Assembly (NCBI RefSeq): GCF_000208865.1
Contig: NC_018398.1
Span: forward strand, 3,862,812 to 3,926,811
From: Neospora caninum Liverpool
Taxonomy: Eukaryota; Apicomplexa; Conoidasida; Eucoccidiorida; Sarcocystidae
Reading direction: 5' to 3'
DNA: 64,000 nt
The position numbers were made by a program, and so were the translations under genes. Positions 22,436 to 32,378 of the stretch are shown piece after piece. The stretch's first letter is position 1. The number at the start of each line of letters is the position of its first letter. Under the pieces are notes generated by a model, which did not search any database, was not told the origin of the DNA, and worked only from the letters and a program-made list of their open reading frames with translations.

Positions 22436-24929
22436 TCACACTTCATAGAGTCTTCGAATGTGAAACTCACTGACGCGACGCCCCGACACAGGACAACGAT
22501 TGTGCATGCGGACGAAGTTCACAAGACAACGATAGCAGAAGACGTAGCCGGTCGGGAGACACGCCGCGTTGGTGCGGGGCGTGTGACAAAGAGGGCAAAT
22601 GCGGTCATCCTACCAGCAGCGCAAAACAAGACCGAAACAAAGAGTCCTTTGTCGCTGCAGAAATACGCTCGACGGACAGACACGCCAAGACCTAAAAACA
22701 ATAACCCTACGAAAACGCCATCGAACGATTGAGCGATTTCTGCCGCCCACAGACACACACGTTGATATACATTCAGACGTACATACAGAGGTAGACCAAT
22801 AAACTGACCTGAGGCAGAAGAACGCGGTGGACGCTGGCTCCTGTTTCATCGTCGGAGAGAGGCGATGGTGGGGGTGAAACCTCGTCTGGTTCTTTCTTTG
22901 CTGAGTAGCCTTCTCTGCGAGAGGCCGCGGCGCCGAGTCCAGGGAACGCAAACTCTGCCTGCGTTGCGGCGGCTGCAGCGGCTTCGTAGTCTCGCCACCA
23001 CTCGAGCAGCCGGAGCGCGAGGACGAGGACGGTGAGGGAAAGCTTGGAGAGCCGCGTGAGTGACTGTACACAGCAGTCGACGAGGAATCTGCGTCTCCGC
23101 AAGCTCTGCCGTGCCACCGCCTCTGATGCTTCGGCGCATCCCTGCAGAGAGGCGGAAGATTGAGCTAGAGGGAAGACGGGAGAGAACGGCGAAGAAGGAG
23201 GGGGAGAACGGACGTAAACGAGGCCCAGCATGTGCATGTAAGGCGACCAATAGGGGAACTTTGCGTTGTCTGCGAGGTAGAGAAGCATGTACACAAAACA
23301 CACCAAGCCGTACAATCCGACAGCGGGAGAGTAAAGAGCCACAAACAGACGACGACGGAGGCGCCAGAGGCGCTGGACGAAGAGACCTCTCCGCAGCTTA
23401 GAGAGCCGAATCTGTCCGAGAGTCGACAGAGTCCGGGAGAGCACAGAGACGAGACGATCCCGAAGGATTCGAACACGAACACACACACCACAAGACGAGA
23501 AGGAAGGTGCGGACGAAGCAGGAACGGCAGGAGACGGCGAGCCCCCCTCTCGCGTGTCTCGTGTGCCTTTTCGCTCATCTTCCTGGCGGCTCTGGTTCTC
23601 CGCTCGGCGCTCTGCTTCCTGCGGCGAGAGCTCGGAGAAGAAGTCGTACACGGTCGCCGACGAGGGACCGTCGAGTGTACGTACACTCCGTAGGTAGGCA
23701 GCATGAAGTCCCCGACGGAGGAGAGGTAAGAGAAGAAAAATCACACTAAAGAAAATCTGGCGTCCCCGCAACCCTAAGCCACCCGCTGGCGTCCGTCCTC
23801 CTCTTTCCAAGCCTTTGAGCAACGACCTAATCTCCGCTTCTTGTTCGTTCTTTCTCAACTCCTCCGCAGGGAGCAGCCTGGACAGCTGTGCGCGGGTCTC
23901 CTTGGACTTCCCCTGGGCCAAAGCGTGACTGAGCGGCCCGCTGCCATCTCTGGAAGCTTCAGAGCCGGAAGCAAGAGAGGATGACGAGAAAGGAGAGGAA
24001 GCGAGAGGAAGAAAAGCTTTGTCGAGGCGCTGAAGCCCGTAGAAGCGCTCCGCAAAGGAGGCAGAAGACGTCACAAGGCTCTGCCACTCGATGCCTGCCA
24101 TAGACAGTCCAAACAGGATTTCCCAGTGCTTGAGACACCACAGAACTGCGCGACGAGAAGTGATTTCATCGCAAGCGCGCTTTAAAAAAGAGACTACGTT
24201 TCTTAGAAGCCGTTTTCCCCCACTCCCAATAACTCTTCCTAGCCATCTGCCTCCATCGCTGTCTCCAGACGAGAGAGACGACGGCACTCGCCCCGGGCGG
24301 CGCCCCCCACGTTCTCTGTCCCTTTTCGCCTCTCGCCTCTCTTCCCTTTCTCCCCGCCTCGTCCCTCTCCTTGCTCCCTCGTCTTCTCTGTCCCGTGCGT
24401 GTCTCTGGGTCCTTGCCTCCGCTTCTCGTCGAAGCGGCGCTTCATCCCTTTCCAGCTGATCCCGAAAAACATCGGCAAAGTGCTGAAGGGCAGAAAGAAG
24501 GCTTTCTAGCAGTTTCTGCTGCGCCAAGACCTCGAAGAAGGACGGCTGCTGGAGAGACGAACGCGAGAGAAGCAGGAGGAGAAGCTGAGCCGACAGACGC
24601 CCGGCCAGCTTCTGCGGACCAGCTGCGGGCGGAATGCGCTGGGCGGTGGCAGGGCTAGCAAGAGAAGACGGAGACGCGGAGACACGCCGGCCAGACGCAC
24701 AAGAGGAAGAAGGCGGACCGTAGGAGGGAAACGGAGCGCGACGGGGACCAAGCGCGAGAGCCACTGGAGCTGCGACTGAGGGCGAGGCGGCAGGCCGAAG
24801 AGCGGTCCCTTCAGCAGGGCGCGGAGCCCGAGGTGACGAATTGAGGGCGGAGGGGAGAGAAGTTGTGGGGTCCGAACGCGGAGGCGGAGGATAAAGAGTC
24901 GTCGAGAAAACAGCGCCTGTGGCATCCAT
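22436..24929 (-). CDS. PEX12: Peroxisome assembly protein PEX12 (two exons, RING on exon 2)
   Basis: Subunit of the peroxisomal PEX2-PEX10-PEX12 ubiquitin ligase that recycles the import receptor PEX5. Exon 1 is 24929-22809 and ends CCTCAG|GTCAGT; exon 2 is 22609-22436 after a TGGTAG acceptor; phase 0, 764 aa. Exon 1 has the Pex2/Pex12 membrane domain: LKHWEILFGLSMAGIEWQS, the bundle around LYSPAVGLYGLVCFVYMLLY, LADNAKFPYWSPYMHMLGLVY, and LALRLLEWWRDYEAA. Exon 2 carries the divergent RING: CPLC (712-715), GYVFCYRC (728-735), then CPVSG (746-750), with a single complete zinc site as in other PEX12. The protein is about twice the usual length because of Arg/Ser/Glu-rich insertions near residues 195-265 and 400-500. 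Gene identity is strong; a working peroxisome in this organism is inferred. Confidence 0.93.
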
Positions 24930-25309
24930 CCTGACTCTGTGAAGACGCTCTGCAGACGAGAAAAACAAACGATGACCCGCTACGCGCGGGCGCGCCTGCC
25001 CCCCTGTGAGCCGTCGAGAAGCGCCGGATCTCAGACGTCGGTGTTTCCTAATCTCTGCGTCTCTCGCGTTGTTCCACTGAGAACGACGCCGAGTCGCACC
25101 GAACGGAAAAAGCCTGCAAAACGTGTTTTTTCCGGGTCATTCTCTGGATCTTCTTCCTTCATGGCCGGCGTCAGCGGCGAGGGCGGATTTATGGACCAAG
25201 GCCGCAAGCACGCGTCCGCGGATCTACGCCGGCACAGCGATTCACATGGCCTGCCGCGGTGCCGGCTAGCGTCTCCGAAGCCCGGTCGCGCAGTCGCCTC
25301 TTTTCCTTC

Positions 25310-26653
25310 TCACGCGAAGTACGGGAGAGACTTGAGAAACGCGACGAGCTGGTCGACAAAGATCGGCTGAGTAACGGGCAGACTCGGACGGTATCCCGGC
25401 GCCTTGACGACGAATTCGACGAATAACGCCACGTAGATGTGGTTCAGACTGTCGCGAAGAGTGGGTACATCGGGGGACGTGAGGCAGACGAACTTGTAGC
25501 CTGAGACAGGAAGCAAGCCAAGGAGAGAGCGGAGCAGCAGAGGGAAAAAAGACGGCGGACTACAGAGAGAGGAACAAGATCCGAGCGTGAGAGAAGTCCG
25601 AACACGACGTCTTCCTCCGTAGAGATATGTGTGCAAGGAAGTGAGAGGCAAAACACACGGGGAAGGAAACGCAGGGAAGCGAGGAGAGAGGCGGTGTTTC
25701 CCACGTCCCGGATGACCAAGTGCGCGACACGCCCGAGAGAATGTGCAGAGCATGAGGAACGAGGGTGACGACAAAGTCCGGAGACTTGGTGAACACGTGG
25801 GTCTTCCTGTCTCTCAGGACGCGCGCATACGCCACAGGAAAAGAGAGAAAAGGGAAGAGAAATAAGCAGCACAGGACCAGGTATCGCAAACAACGCAGAG
25901 GCACGCCCGAGTCGGGATGCGAAGACAGACTCTCACTGGCGGTTGCGGCACCAGCTCAGCGCGAGAGCGCGTAGCCAGACGGAAGTCGCTGTTCTCTGGT
26001 GTGCCTGTCTTACCACGCGTCCGCCTGCTCTCCTGTGGTTTTCCCTCACCTGTGGGCGTTTCCAGGCAATGCAGTTTGTATGTTGGGGTTGTGAAAGCGT
26101 GGAAAGGCCCTCCTATTGTGGTGGACGGTCTCCTCTGTTGCAGCTGACTAGCGACGCTCCCGGCGCCCCCCGTCGCGACTGAGCCGCCGTGGGGTGCGCC
26201 GGGCTGTTGCGGTTGCGGACCAATTTGCTCGCAGAACTTTTTCATTGAAAAGAGGAGGCCACTCAGGAGTTTCTCCAAGTGCAGTTGTTGGCGAGTGTGT
26301 CCGCTGGCGCCTTCTCGACCTCCGCCCTTCCCTGGAGCTGCGCTACGCCTGTCTTCTTGTCCCTTGTTGGGAAACGCCGACGACGCCGCTGCTGACGCCG
26401 CCCCCGCTTGAGAAGAGCCGGCGGAAGAAGCGGGAAAAACTCCGTCCGCAGACGCGCCGAGGCGAGAGCCTGGGTAACCTGGAGTCGCTGCCGACCCTGG
26501 CGCAGTCGGGAGGAACAGAGTTGCCCCGGCGCCAGGTGTCGATACACTCGACGTGTCACTCGCGCTGGCGCCGTCCGGAGCCTCCTCGCGCGAGGACAGG
26601 AGAACGGAGTAGATGCACTGGTGACGGTGAAAGATGTAGAAGGAAAATATCAT
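25310..26653 (-). CDS. TRAPPC1: TRAPP complex subunit 1 (TRAPPC1/BET5), two exons
   Basis: Longin-fold core subunit of TRAPP, the exchange-factor complex for Rab1/Ypt1 that tethers ER-to-Golgi vesicles. Exon 1 is 26653-26050 (ends CCCACAG|GTGAGG), exon 2 is 25500-25310 (after CTGTCTCAG), phase 1, 264 aa. Family landmarks are in order: start MIFSFYIFHRHQCIY, LLSGLLFSMKKFCEQI, TPTYKLHCLETPTG directly before the junction, then YKFVCLTSPDV, LRDSLNHIYVALFVEFVVK and the end FVDQLVAFLKSLPYFA. Usual length is about 145 aa; the excess is mostly a Ser/Ala/Gly-rich insert of ~100 residues in the first loop plus a second insert before TPTYKLH. The frame stays open upstream to an ATG at 26836, but the family N-terminus favours 26653. 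Confidence 0.92.
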
Positions 26654-28483
26654 CGTGTACACGCCACATGAACTGGAGGAACCGAGCGCAGGAGTCGATT
26701 CGGTCGTCGATCGGAGCACAGACACCCTGCCGTCGGTGGCAACCCGGGGGAGGGCGCAGGGGGGGGGAATCCAGAAGACGAAGGCAGAACGGAAAAGCAA
26801 GCAAGGCGCGCGGTGGCGAGGGAAATGGCGACGCATGAAGTTCACCGAGGCTGCAGATTTTTCCGGCGAAAACGGGAAGTACGGCAGCGAATGACACGGC
26901 CCTGGATCCTAGCCATTTGACACTCTCTCATGTAGCCTGTGCAGACCGAGCAAAAAGCTCACTAGAGCCATGGAAGGGAACGGACGATATAAAGAAGCGC
27001 CGACTGGAACGAAGCGTCGAAAACGTTGATCCCGGTAAGACACACACCGAATTCCCTGGAAGTTCCCTTGTCTTGGCCAGGAGAGGACGAGTCGAAACCG
27101 GAGAAAAGCTGGACACGTCGGGCAAGACTATACGCGAACCCTTTTGCGGACGGCGGTTTGATGCCGACTCTGGCTGTTTGAGCTCAGCCCGGAAGACCGA
27201 GCTTTCGCCTGGGCGAAAGAACCGGTTGAGCCCAAACATTACTGAAAGGATATACGGGAAATCTTTCCTCTCCAGGGACGAATCCAGTTTTTTTCTCCAC
27301 GCGGTTTCCCGCGCCGCTCGAGACAACAGGCTTTTGGCCCATGTCTCCGGCCCGACCTTTTTCCTGAGCAGCCTGGCTACGCGAAGTCGCGGAGCGAACG
27401 GTAGGGACGCAGGCGCTGGGGAGCAGCGTTTTTGGCGAAACTCTTTGCGCCGTGCCTTGTTGGCCGACGGTCCGCGTTTTCATTCAGAGCTGCAGAATAA
27501 AAATCCTTTTTTCGATCGACTGGCAGAAAACCCTGGGAAACAGGCAACTCTTCTCTCGCTGAGTCAGAGGGAGCAACGCATGTGTGTAGGTTGCGCACGT
27601 TTTTGTCCAGGGAGCCACCTGCAAATACCGCGTGTTCTCATCGAATCTTTTCTTCTTTTTGGCTCTTTGGCTTCCTTTTTCTCGCGATCAAGATCGCTCC
27701 CGGGGCTTTTCCCGTCCGTGACGCGGTCCTCGTCCGCCATTCCAGAAGGTGGGGACACCCCCTGTGAATGCCGCAAGTTCGCGTTTTCACCAGCCCAGTT
27801 CCTCTTGATTTCCCGAGCTCTTTCAGGATGGATCTTTCAGTTTTTTGTCGACGCGGGGGGTTTCCTGGGGTCTGCGTTCTCGTTGGCGCCGGTGTTTAAC
27901 CACGTTCGAGGTCTGATTTGAAAATGACCCCAGCAGCGTAAATACACCTGCTGCCTCGCTGTAGCAGGCGGCCTCACAGACTCCGTCGCTGGAAACAGCA
28001 GCTCTCGCAGACTTTCCTTCCCGTCAACGAGGCTCTGTGTGTGTGTGTGTGTTTCGAGCGCGATACATCCTCCAAGTAGAACCAAGGTTCCAAATATGGT
28101 ATGGGAGAGCCCGGACAGATGCCCCCAGCCCCGCAGGCGCGTTGTGCCAAGAGCCTCCCCGCCCCTCCCGGGGCCGCTTGGTGCCTTTTCAGCTGATCCT
28201 TTCCCCGTCCAGAGACTCTCCGCTTTCTCACCTTGTCGCCCAGCGGTGTCGAGCAGACCCTCTTCACTGTGGGTGCGGTGTCTTTGGCACGAGCCAGAAG
28301 ACCGTTCCACTTCCCCCGTCGCCCGGGCGCTCTTCAACTTCCTCCGGTTCGTGGTGTCCGTCGCCATCCCGCCGGAAGTCCTCCTCCAAACCACCTCCGC
28401 GCCTCGCCTCGCCGCGTCTGGCTCTCTCCCCCTGTCCAGAGCTGGGTGCTCTCTGCGCCCTTCTCGGTATCTTTCCGCCCAAG
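26654..28483. other. Divergent intergenic region
   Basis: Separates minus-strand TRAPPC1 from the tentative plus-strand gene at 28.5 kb, so it probably contains two promoters. A plus-strand frame stays open from 26917 to 27921 without a plausible ATG-to-splice structure; it could hold an upstream exon of the next gene but no junction is convincing. A short (TG) run lies at 28037-28051. Confidence 0.35.
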
Positions 28484-29787
28484 ATGTCCCTCCCTCTCGG
28501 CCTCGGGAGGAGCGCCGGCCTCCACGTGCGTTGCCTCCCGAGGACCGCCCCGGCGCTCGCTGCTCTTCCATCGTGTTTTCTTCCGCAGACACTCGAGAAG
28601 CTTGCACACGAGAGTCGCGCCCACCCGGCAGATTCGCGTCCGTGTCTTGGGCTCTGGTGCGCCTCAAGTTCGCCGCCGTCTCCGACTTTTTGGTTTCCCT
28701 CGTCCCCAGGTGCGCTGCCTCAGCCACGGAGCTCGACGCTCCGGCGCGAAGCAGGAGGGAACTGCATGTCGCTCCTGACACTGGAGAGGGCCCCCCGAGG
28801 AGACGCGGCAAGAGACGCCCTGGCGAAGCAGGCACAGACAGTGGGCCAGGCAGTCGGTTGCGCCCCCGCTGTGACGCAGGTTTCGAACACCAGCTGTCTC
28901 GAAGCCTGTAGAGGCGTGGAGTTTCGAACTCCGTTCTGGCAAACGCCTCGTTCGCGCCGCTCCTCGGCTGCCTCCGCGTCTCCCGCGCTGCTGGCGACTT
29001 CTCTGGGGGGGTCCGGTGCGAGCCCGGAGCCGGCGACCGGCAGGCTCGCCAGCGCCTCCGAACGCGTTCATTCGCGTCTTTCCCTCTCTTTCTTTGCGTT
29101 ATCGCTGAACCGAGGCCGGAGCGAAGAGCCCCGGTTTTTCCTGGGTCCGTCGCTGTCTCCTTTCTTCTCAGCCCGCGAGAGTGCAGAAAGGGACCGCACC
29201 CGCCTGGAGACGCACCGCCCAAACGTCGGAGGGGCCGACTTCGATGCCCAGCGCGACCAAGAAGGGCCAGAGAGGGAGAGGAGGGAGGAACAGACGGCTG
29301 AAGGACCGGAAGACGTCCGTTTCGAGCTGGAATGCATGGGGGAAGACGCACGGGCCAACGCGGAGCAGCTCTACGGCGAAGTCTCGCCAAAGGTACAGAT
29401 GGAGGTAGGAACAATGTGTCGGGTTGAGTTAGCACCGAGGCAGAAAACGTGTTTTCAGCGAGACAGGCGCTTTGTTCTTCAACGTTTGTCCCGGTCTTTT
29501 CGTCGGAGGCCGCGTTCGCGCCCCGCGGGGAAATGGTGCTTCCTTTCCAGAGTGTATGTACAGCACAGCGGCTGCGCTTCTGTGCCGTCAGCGAGCGTTT
29601 CGAGAACTAGCGTGGGGGCTGGCGGTCAGGCCCCTGTGGAACGTTTCTCTGCTCGCACAGGTATCCTTGCCACATCGCGTCTCTTTGCCGCTGTGTTCCT
29701 TTGCAGTGTATGAACAAGAAAAACAGGCTTGCCCTCCGCAAGAGAAGACGACGAATGGGCGAACGCGTCAGTCTGCGGTACAGGTGA
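28484..29787 (+). CDS. Tentative mitochondrial protein with basic C-terminal tail (two exons)
   Basis: Proposed model: exon 1 28484-29392 (ends GCCAAAG|GTACAG), exon 2 29707-29787 (after CCTTTGCAG), phase 0, 329 aa. The N-terminus, MSLPLGLGRSAGLHVRCLPR onward, is rich in Arg, Leu, Ser and Ala with no acidic residues for over 30 positions, like a mitochondrial presequence. The end of exon 1 becomes acidic (GPEDVRFELECMGEDARANA), and exon 2 encodes a short tail dominated by Lys/Arg (NRLALRKRRRRMGERVSLRY). Such basic tails occur in small mitoribosomal proteins, but I do not recognise the family. A competing 532-codon ORF runs antisense over 27837-29435; I prefer this model because of the splice signals and the leader. 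Confidence 0.4.
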
Positions 29788-31412
29788 CCGCTGGCCCTTC
29801 GCAGGGTTCTTCTGACCGATTGCCGATCTGTTCGGCCTCCCCTGGTGCATTTCTGCGCCGTGGCTCAGCCTCACCGTAAGCACATAATATACAGTCCCAG
29901 CAGTAACGGTTAAACTATAGAAGAGTCGAGTGCCCAGGACGCACGATAAATCGTACGGAAAAGGGAATACCTGAAATGTGCGAGATCTTCGCATTCCAGC
30001 AGAGAAAAAAGCGGCTTCAAGGACTGACCTCTCGTTCAGCGTCTCTCCACGTTTCAGGAGTCGCTCGCTAGACACAGCAGTCTCCCAAGAAAGCCGTGGA
30101 GAGAGCGCCTGGAGAAAGAGGCGACGCCCGGAGTGAACCAAGAGGCTAAAAAACTGGCGAGCTAATAGTCCATTTCGGCCTTTTTGGACAAAGGATCATA
30201 CGACTGCCGGAGGATTTTTTCATAGATGCATGGGCCAGCATCCATCCACTTGTACATGCATAATTATGCCTGTGCATGCGTAGATGCATATGCTATAAAT
30301 GTGAACATCTCATATTTATATATATATATATATATATATTGCGGCGACCCGCGGCATTCCCATTCTTCCTGTGCGATCGTTTGGCAGTCTGCTCAGGAGA
30401 GTGTCTCGTTGTGGGCCCTGTAGTTTTTCTGTTGTTTCGGGAGCGGTACACATGCGCGTTCTCCTTTGCTAACCACCATAGGTCCACACAGGCTTCTCTA
30501 GTCGCTGCTGTGTTTAGAGTATACCGTCGTTTTCACGTGCCGCCCTGTGGATGAATTGTGTGGCGTTTTACGAAAGCGTCGGAAAAGTTCCGGGGGAACA
30601 GTCAAAAAATTTTGTCTCGCGAATCTCACAAAAAAAGCGGGAGTCGAAATACTTAACTGCGGATCAGGCGATCCTTCTCGCTCTGCACAGCACCCAGTTC
30701 CCTTCGTCCAGGAAAAGCGACATACTGCATTCACCAGGGTGGAGTCACACTTCTGACGGCGTAGACAAGGAACACAAGGAAGATGCAACAGACAGGGGTG
30801 ATGCCGTCTGTAGGAACACCCTGTATGGCAAAGTAGGCGGTTTCGGAAGCAAAGCGGTAGAACGGTCACAGCTCGAGAACGGGAGACGGTCTTGCGAGTC
30901 AGCTGGACGCGTAAAATACGAGGGACGCACAGTGCCCCCCGGTTGGCGGCTGCTTAAAACGCCGAAGCTAGCCGTTCGCGGAATGACGGAAGCACTACGA
31001 CGCTTCTCTCGCTATCGCTCTATCTAGTATCCTCACCACTGTCGCTGGTGCCCTGTTCTCAGTCAGCAGAGAGGCGCGACTTCCTGTACGGACGAATCCT
31101 TTGGTGCAGCCAGCGGCCACACGGATTCCGAGGACCGGCGCTGTTCAGCAGACAGCACTCAAAACTCAGCAGGCACGCAGAAGACGAAAGCTTGCGGTGA
31201 AAGGCAGCGAAGCTGAAGAACACCGAAAGAGAAAGGCACCCGGCGTAACTTGTCAAACACAAAGTCGGTTCCCGCTGTGGATCACTAACACTGAACTGTG
31301 TATTTTACAAGTTTAAAAGACGCCTGCGAGAAGGGCGCTTTCCACCTAAATGATGCGATGCAGTGTTTTGCTACGCCGCGCGTGGGGTGGTCTGTGCAGC
31401 CCGAAGGCCCTC
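29788..31412. other. Intergenic, AT microsatellite and one weak ORF
   Basis: Contains a (TA)n tract near 30317-30339 preceded by several ATGCAT-type hexamers (30224-30295). A plus-strand ORF with an ATG at 30551 (to 31027, 158 codons) is Ser/Arg/Lys-rich with no motif; it may be chance. The right end is the 3' flank of the four-span membrane protein gene. Confidence 0.35.
30317..30339. repeat. (TA)n microsatellite
   Basis: Pure alternating TA run in non-coding DNA, seen directly. Probably length-variable between isolates. Confidence 0.9.
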
Positions 31413-32378
31413 TTAGACAATTCTTCGAATTTCCTCCAGCTGGGCTCCAACACCTTGAGCTAGAATGATGGAGACCAAGGCGCAGGAGAGTGCAATGATG
31501 ACGTGAATGGAGATTAGAGTCGCTGTGGCATAATAGAAGAAGTAGGCTTTCCAGTCCGAGCAGCCGTAATTGGTCTCCTCCGATGTCTCCTGTAGGGTCA
31601 TGCTCGATGATGATTCGACAAGGAGAATAATGCCCCAGCCTGCCGCCAACATGTCGGCAATCGCCAAAGCCATCGTAATCAGGCTTGCACTGGCCCACTC
31701 CCTTTCGGTACCCCAGCTCTGGCAGTAGATCAGACTGAAATAAATCGTCATCGCGAACGCCACAGCTGCGGAGAGAGGAAAAGACAGAGAATACAAAGCT
31801 CTCAACACGTATACATCGAGGCAAACCATCAGAAGAAACCGCTAAGGTCCTCACGGGACGCGTCGAAGCCGCCGAAAAAGCAAAGAAATAAGAAAGAGAA
31901 CGTAAGTCCGCTAGCCACGGTAGCCGGTGTTGTATGTTCACGTGATCGAGGCATTCACGGCGAGTACCACAAAAGCATCCGGGCAGGGGCGACGGGAAAA
32001 GTTTCAGTTTCCTGTGAAACCGCGCAGAATGAAGAGTCTATGAGCATCCTGGTGGGGGCGCAGAACCACATACCGGATCAATATCCGCCCCCTGCCGCTC
32101 TCTCGTGAAGACATGTGTCTTTACTTACGCAGGCGTGACTGTACAGTTCCCGCCTTAAAACGCTTACCAGAACAGGTTGCGCAGTAGTTGACGTTAAAGA
32201 GCAGATCGGGGCAAGACAAGTCACCAACGGAGGGGAAAACGAAGGTGGCGGAGGCGGCAAAGAACAAGATGATATGCAGCAAGATGAGCACCCTTACCCA
32301 CTTTCCCACGGGGTTCAAAATCAACGGGGCTGGCCCGCCGCCCGTGGGCTTGGAACAAATGTACTTAATCATCATCAT
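31413..32378 (-). CDS. Small four-span membrane protein (two exons)
   Basis: Exon 1 is 32378-32168 (ends TGTTCTG|GTAAGC), exon 2 is 31765-31413 (after CTCTCCGCAG), phase 1, 187 aa. The short N-terminus (MMMIKYICSKPTGG) faces four hydrophobic segments: WVRVLILLHIILFFAASATF, AVAFAMTIYFSLIYC, ITMALAIADMLAAGWGIILL and YYATATLISIHVIIALSCAL, ending in a short charged tail (QLEEIRRIV). The loop between spans 1 and 2 has a CPDLLFNVNYCATC cysteine pattern and the loop between spans 3 and 4 another cysteine, so disulphides are possible on that face. The topology is MARVEL- or tetraspan-like, but no family signature is recognised. Function unknown. Confidence 0.78.

Noticed and set aside
22190..22732. 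180-codon plus-strand ORF
   Set aside because: It covers the reverse complement of the PEX12 RING exon, whose zinc-ligand pattern is decisive for the other strand.
27837..29435. 532-codon minus-strand ORF
   Set aside because: Starts with CTG/TTG-type codon context, is Arg/Pro/Gly-rich throughout and has no motif; it lies antisense to a plus-strand model with a leader and consensus splice sites. Long antisense ORFs are common in GC-rich DNA.
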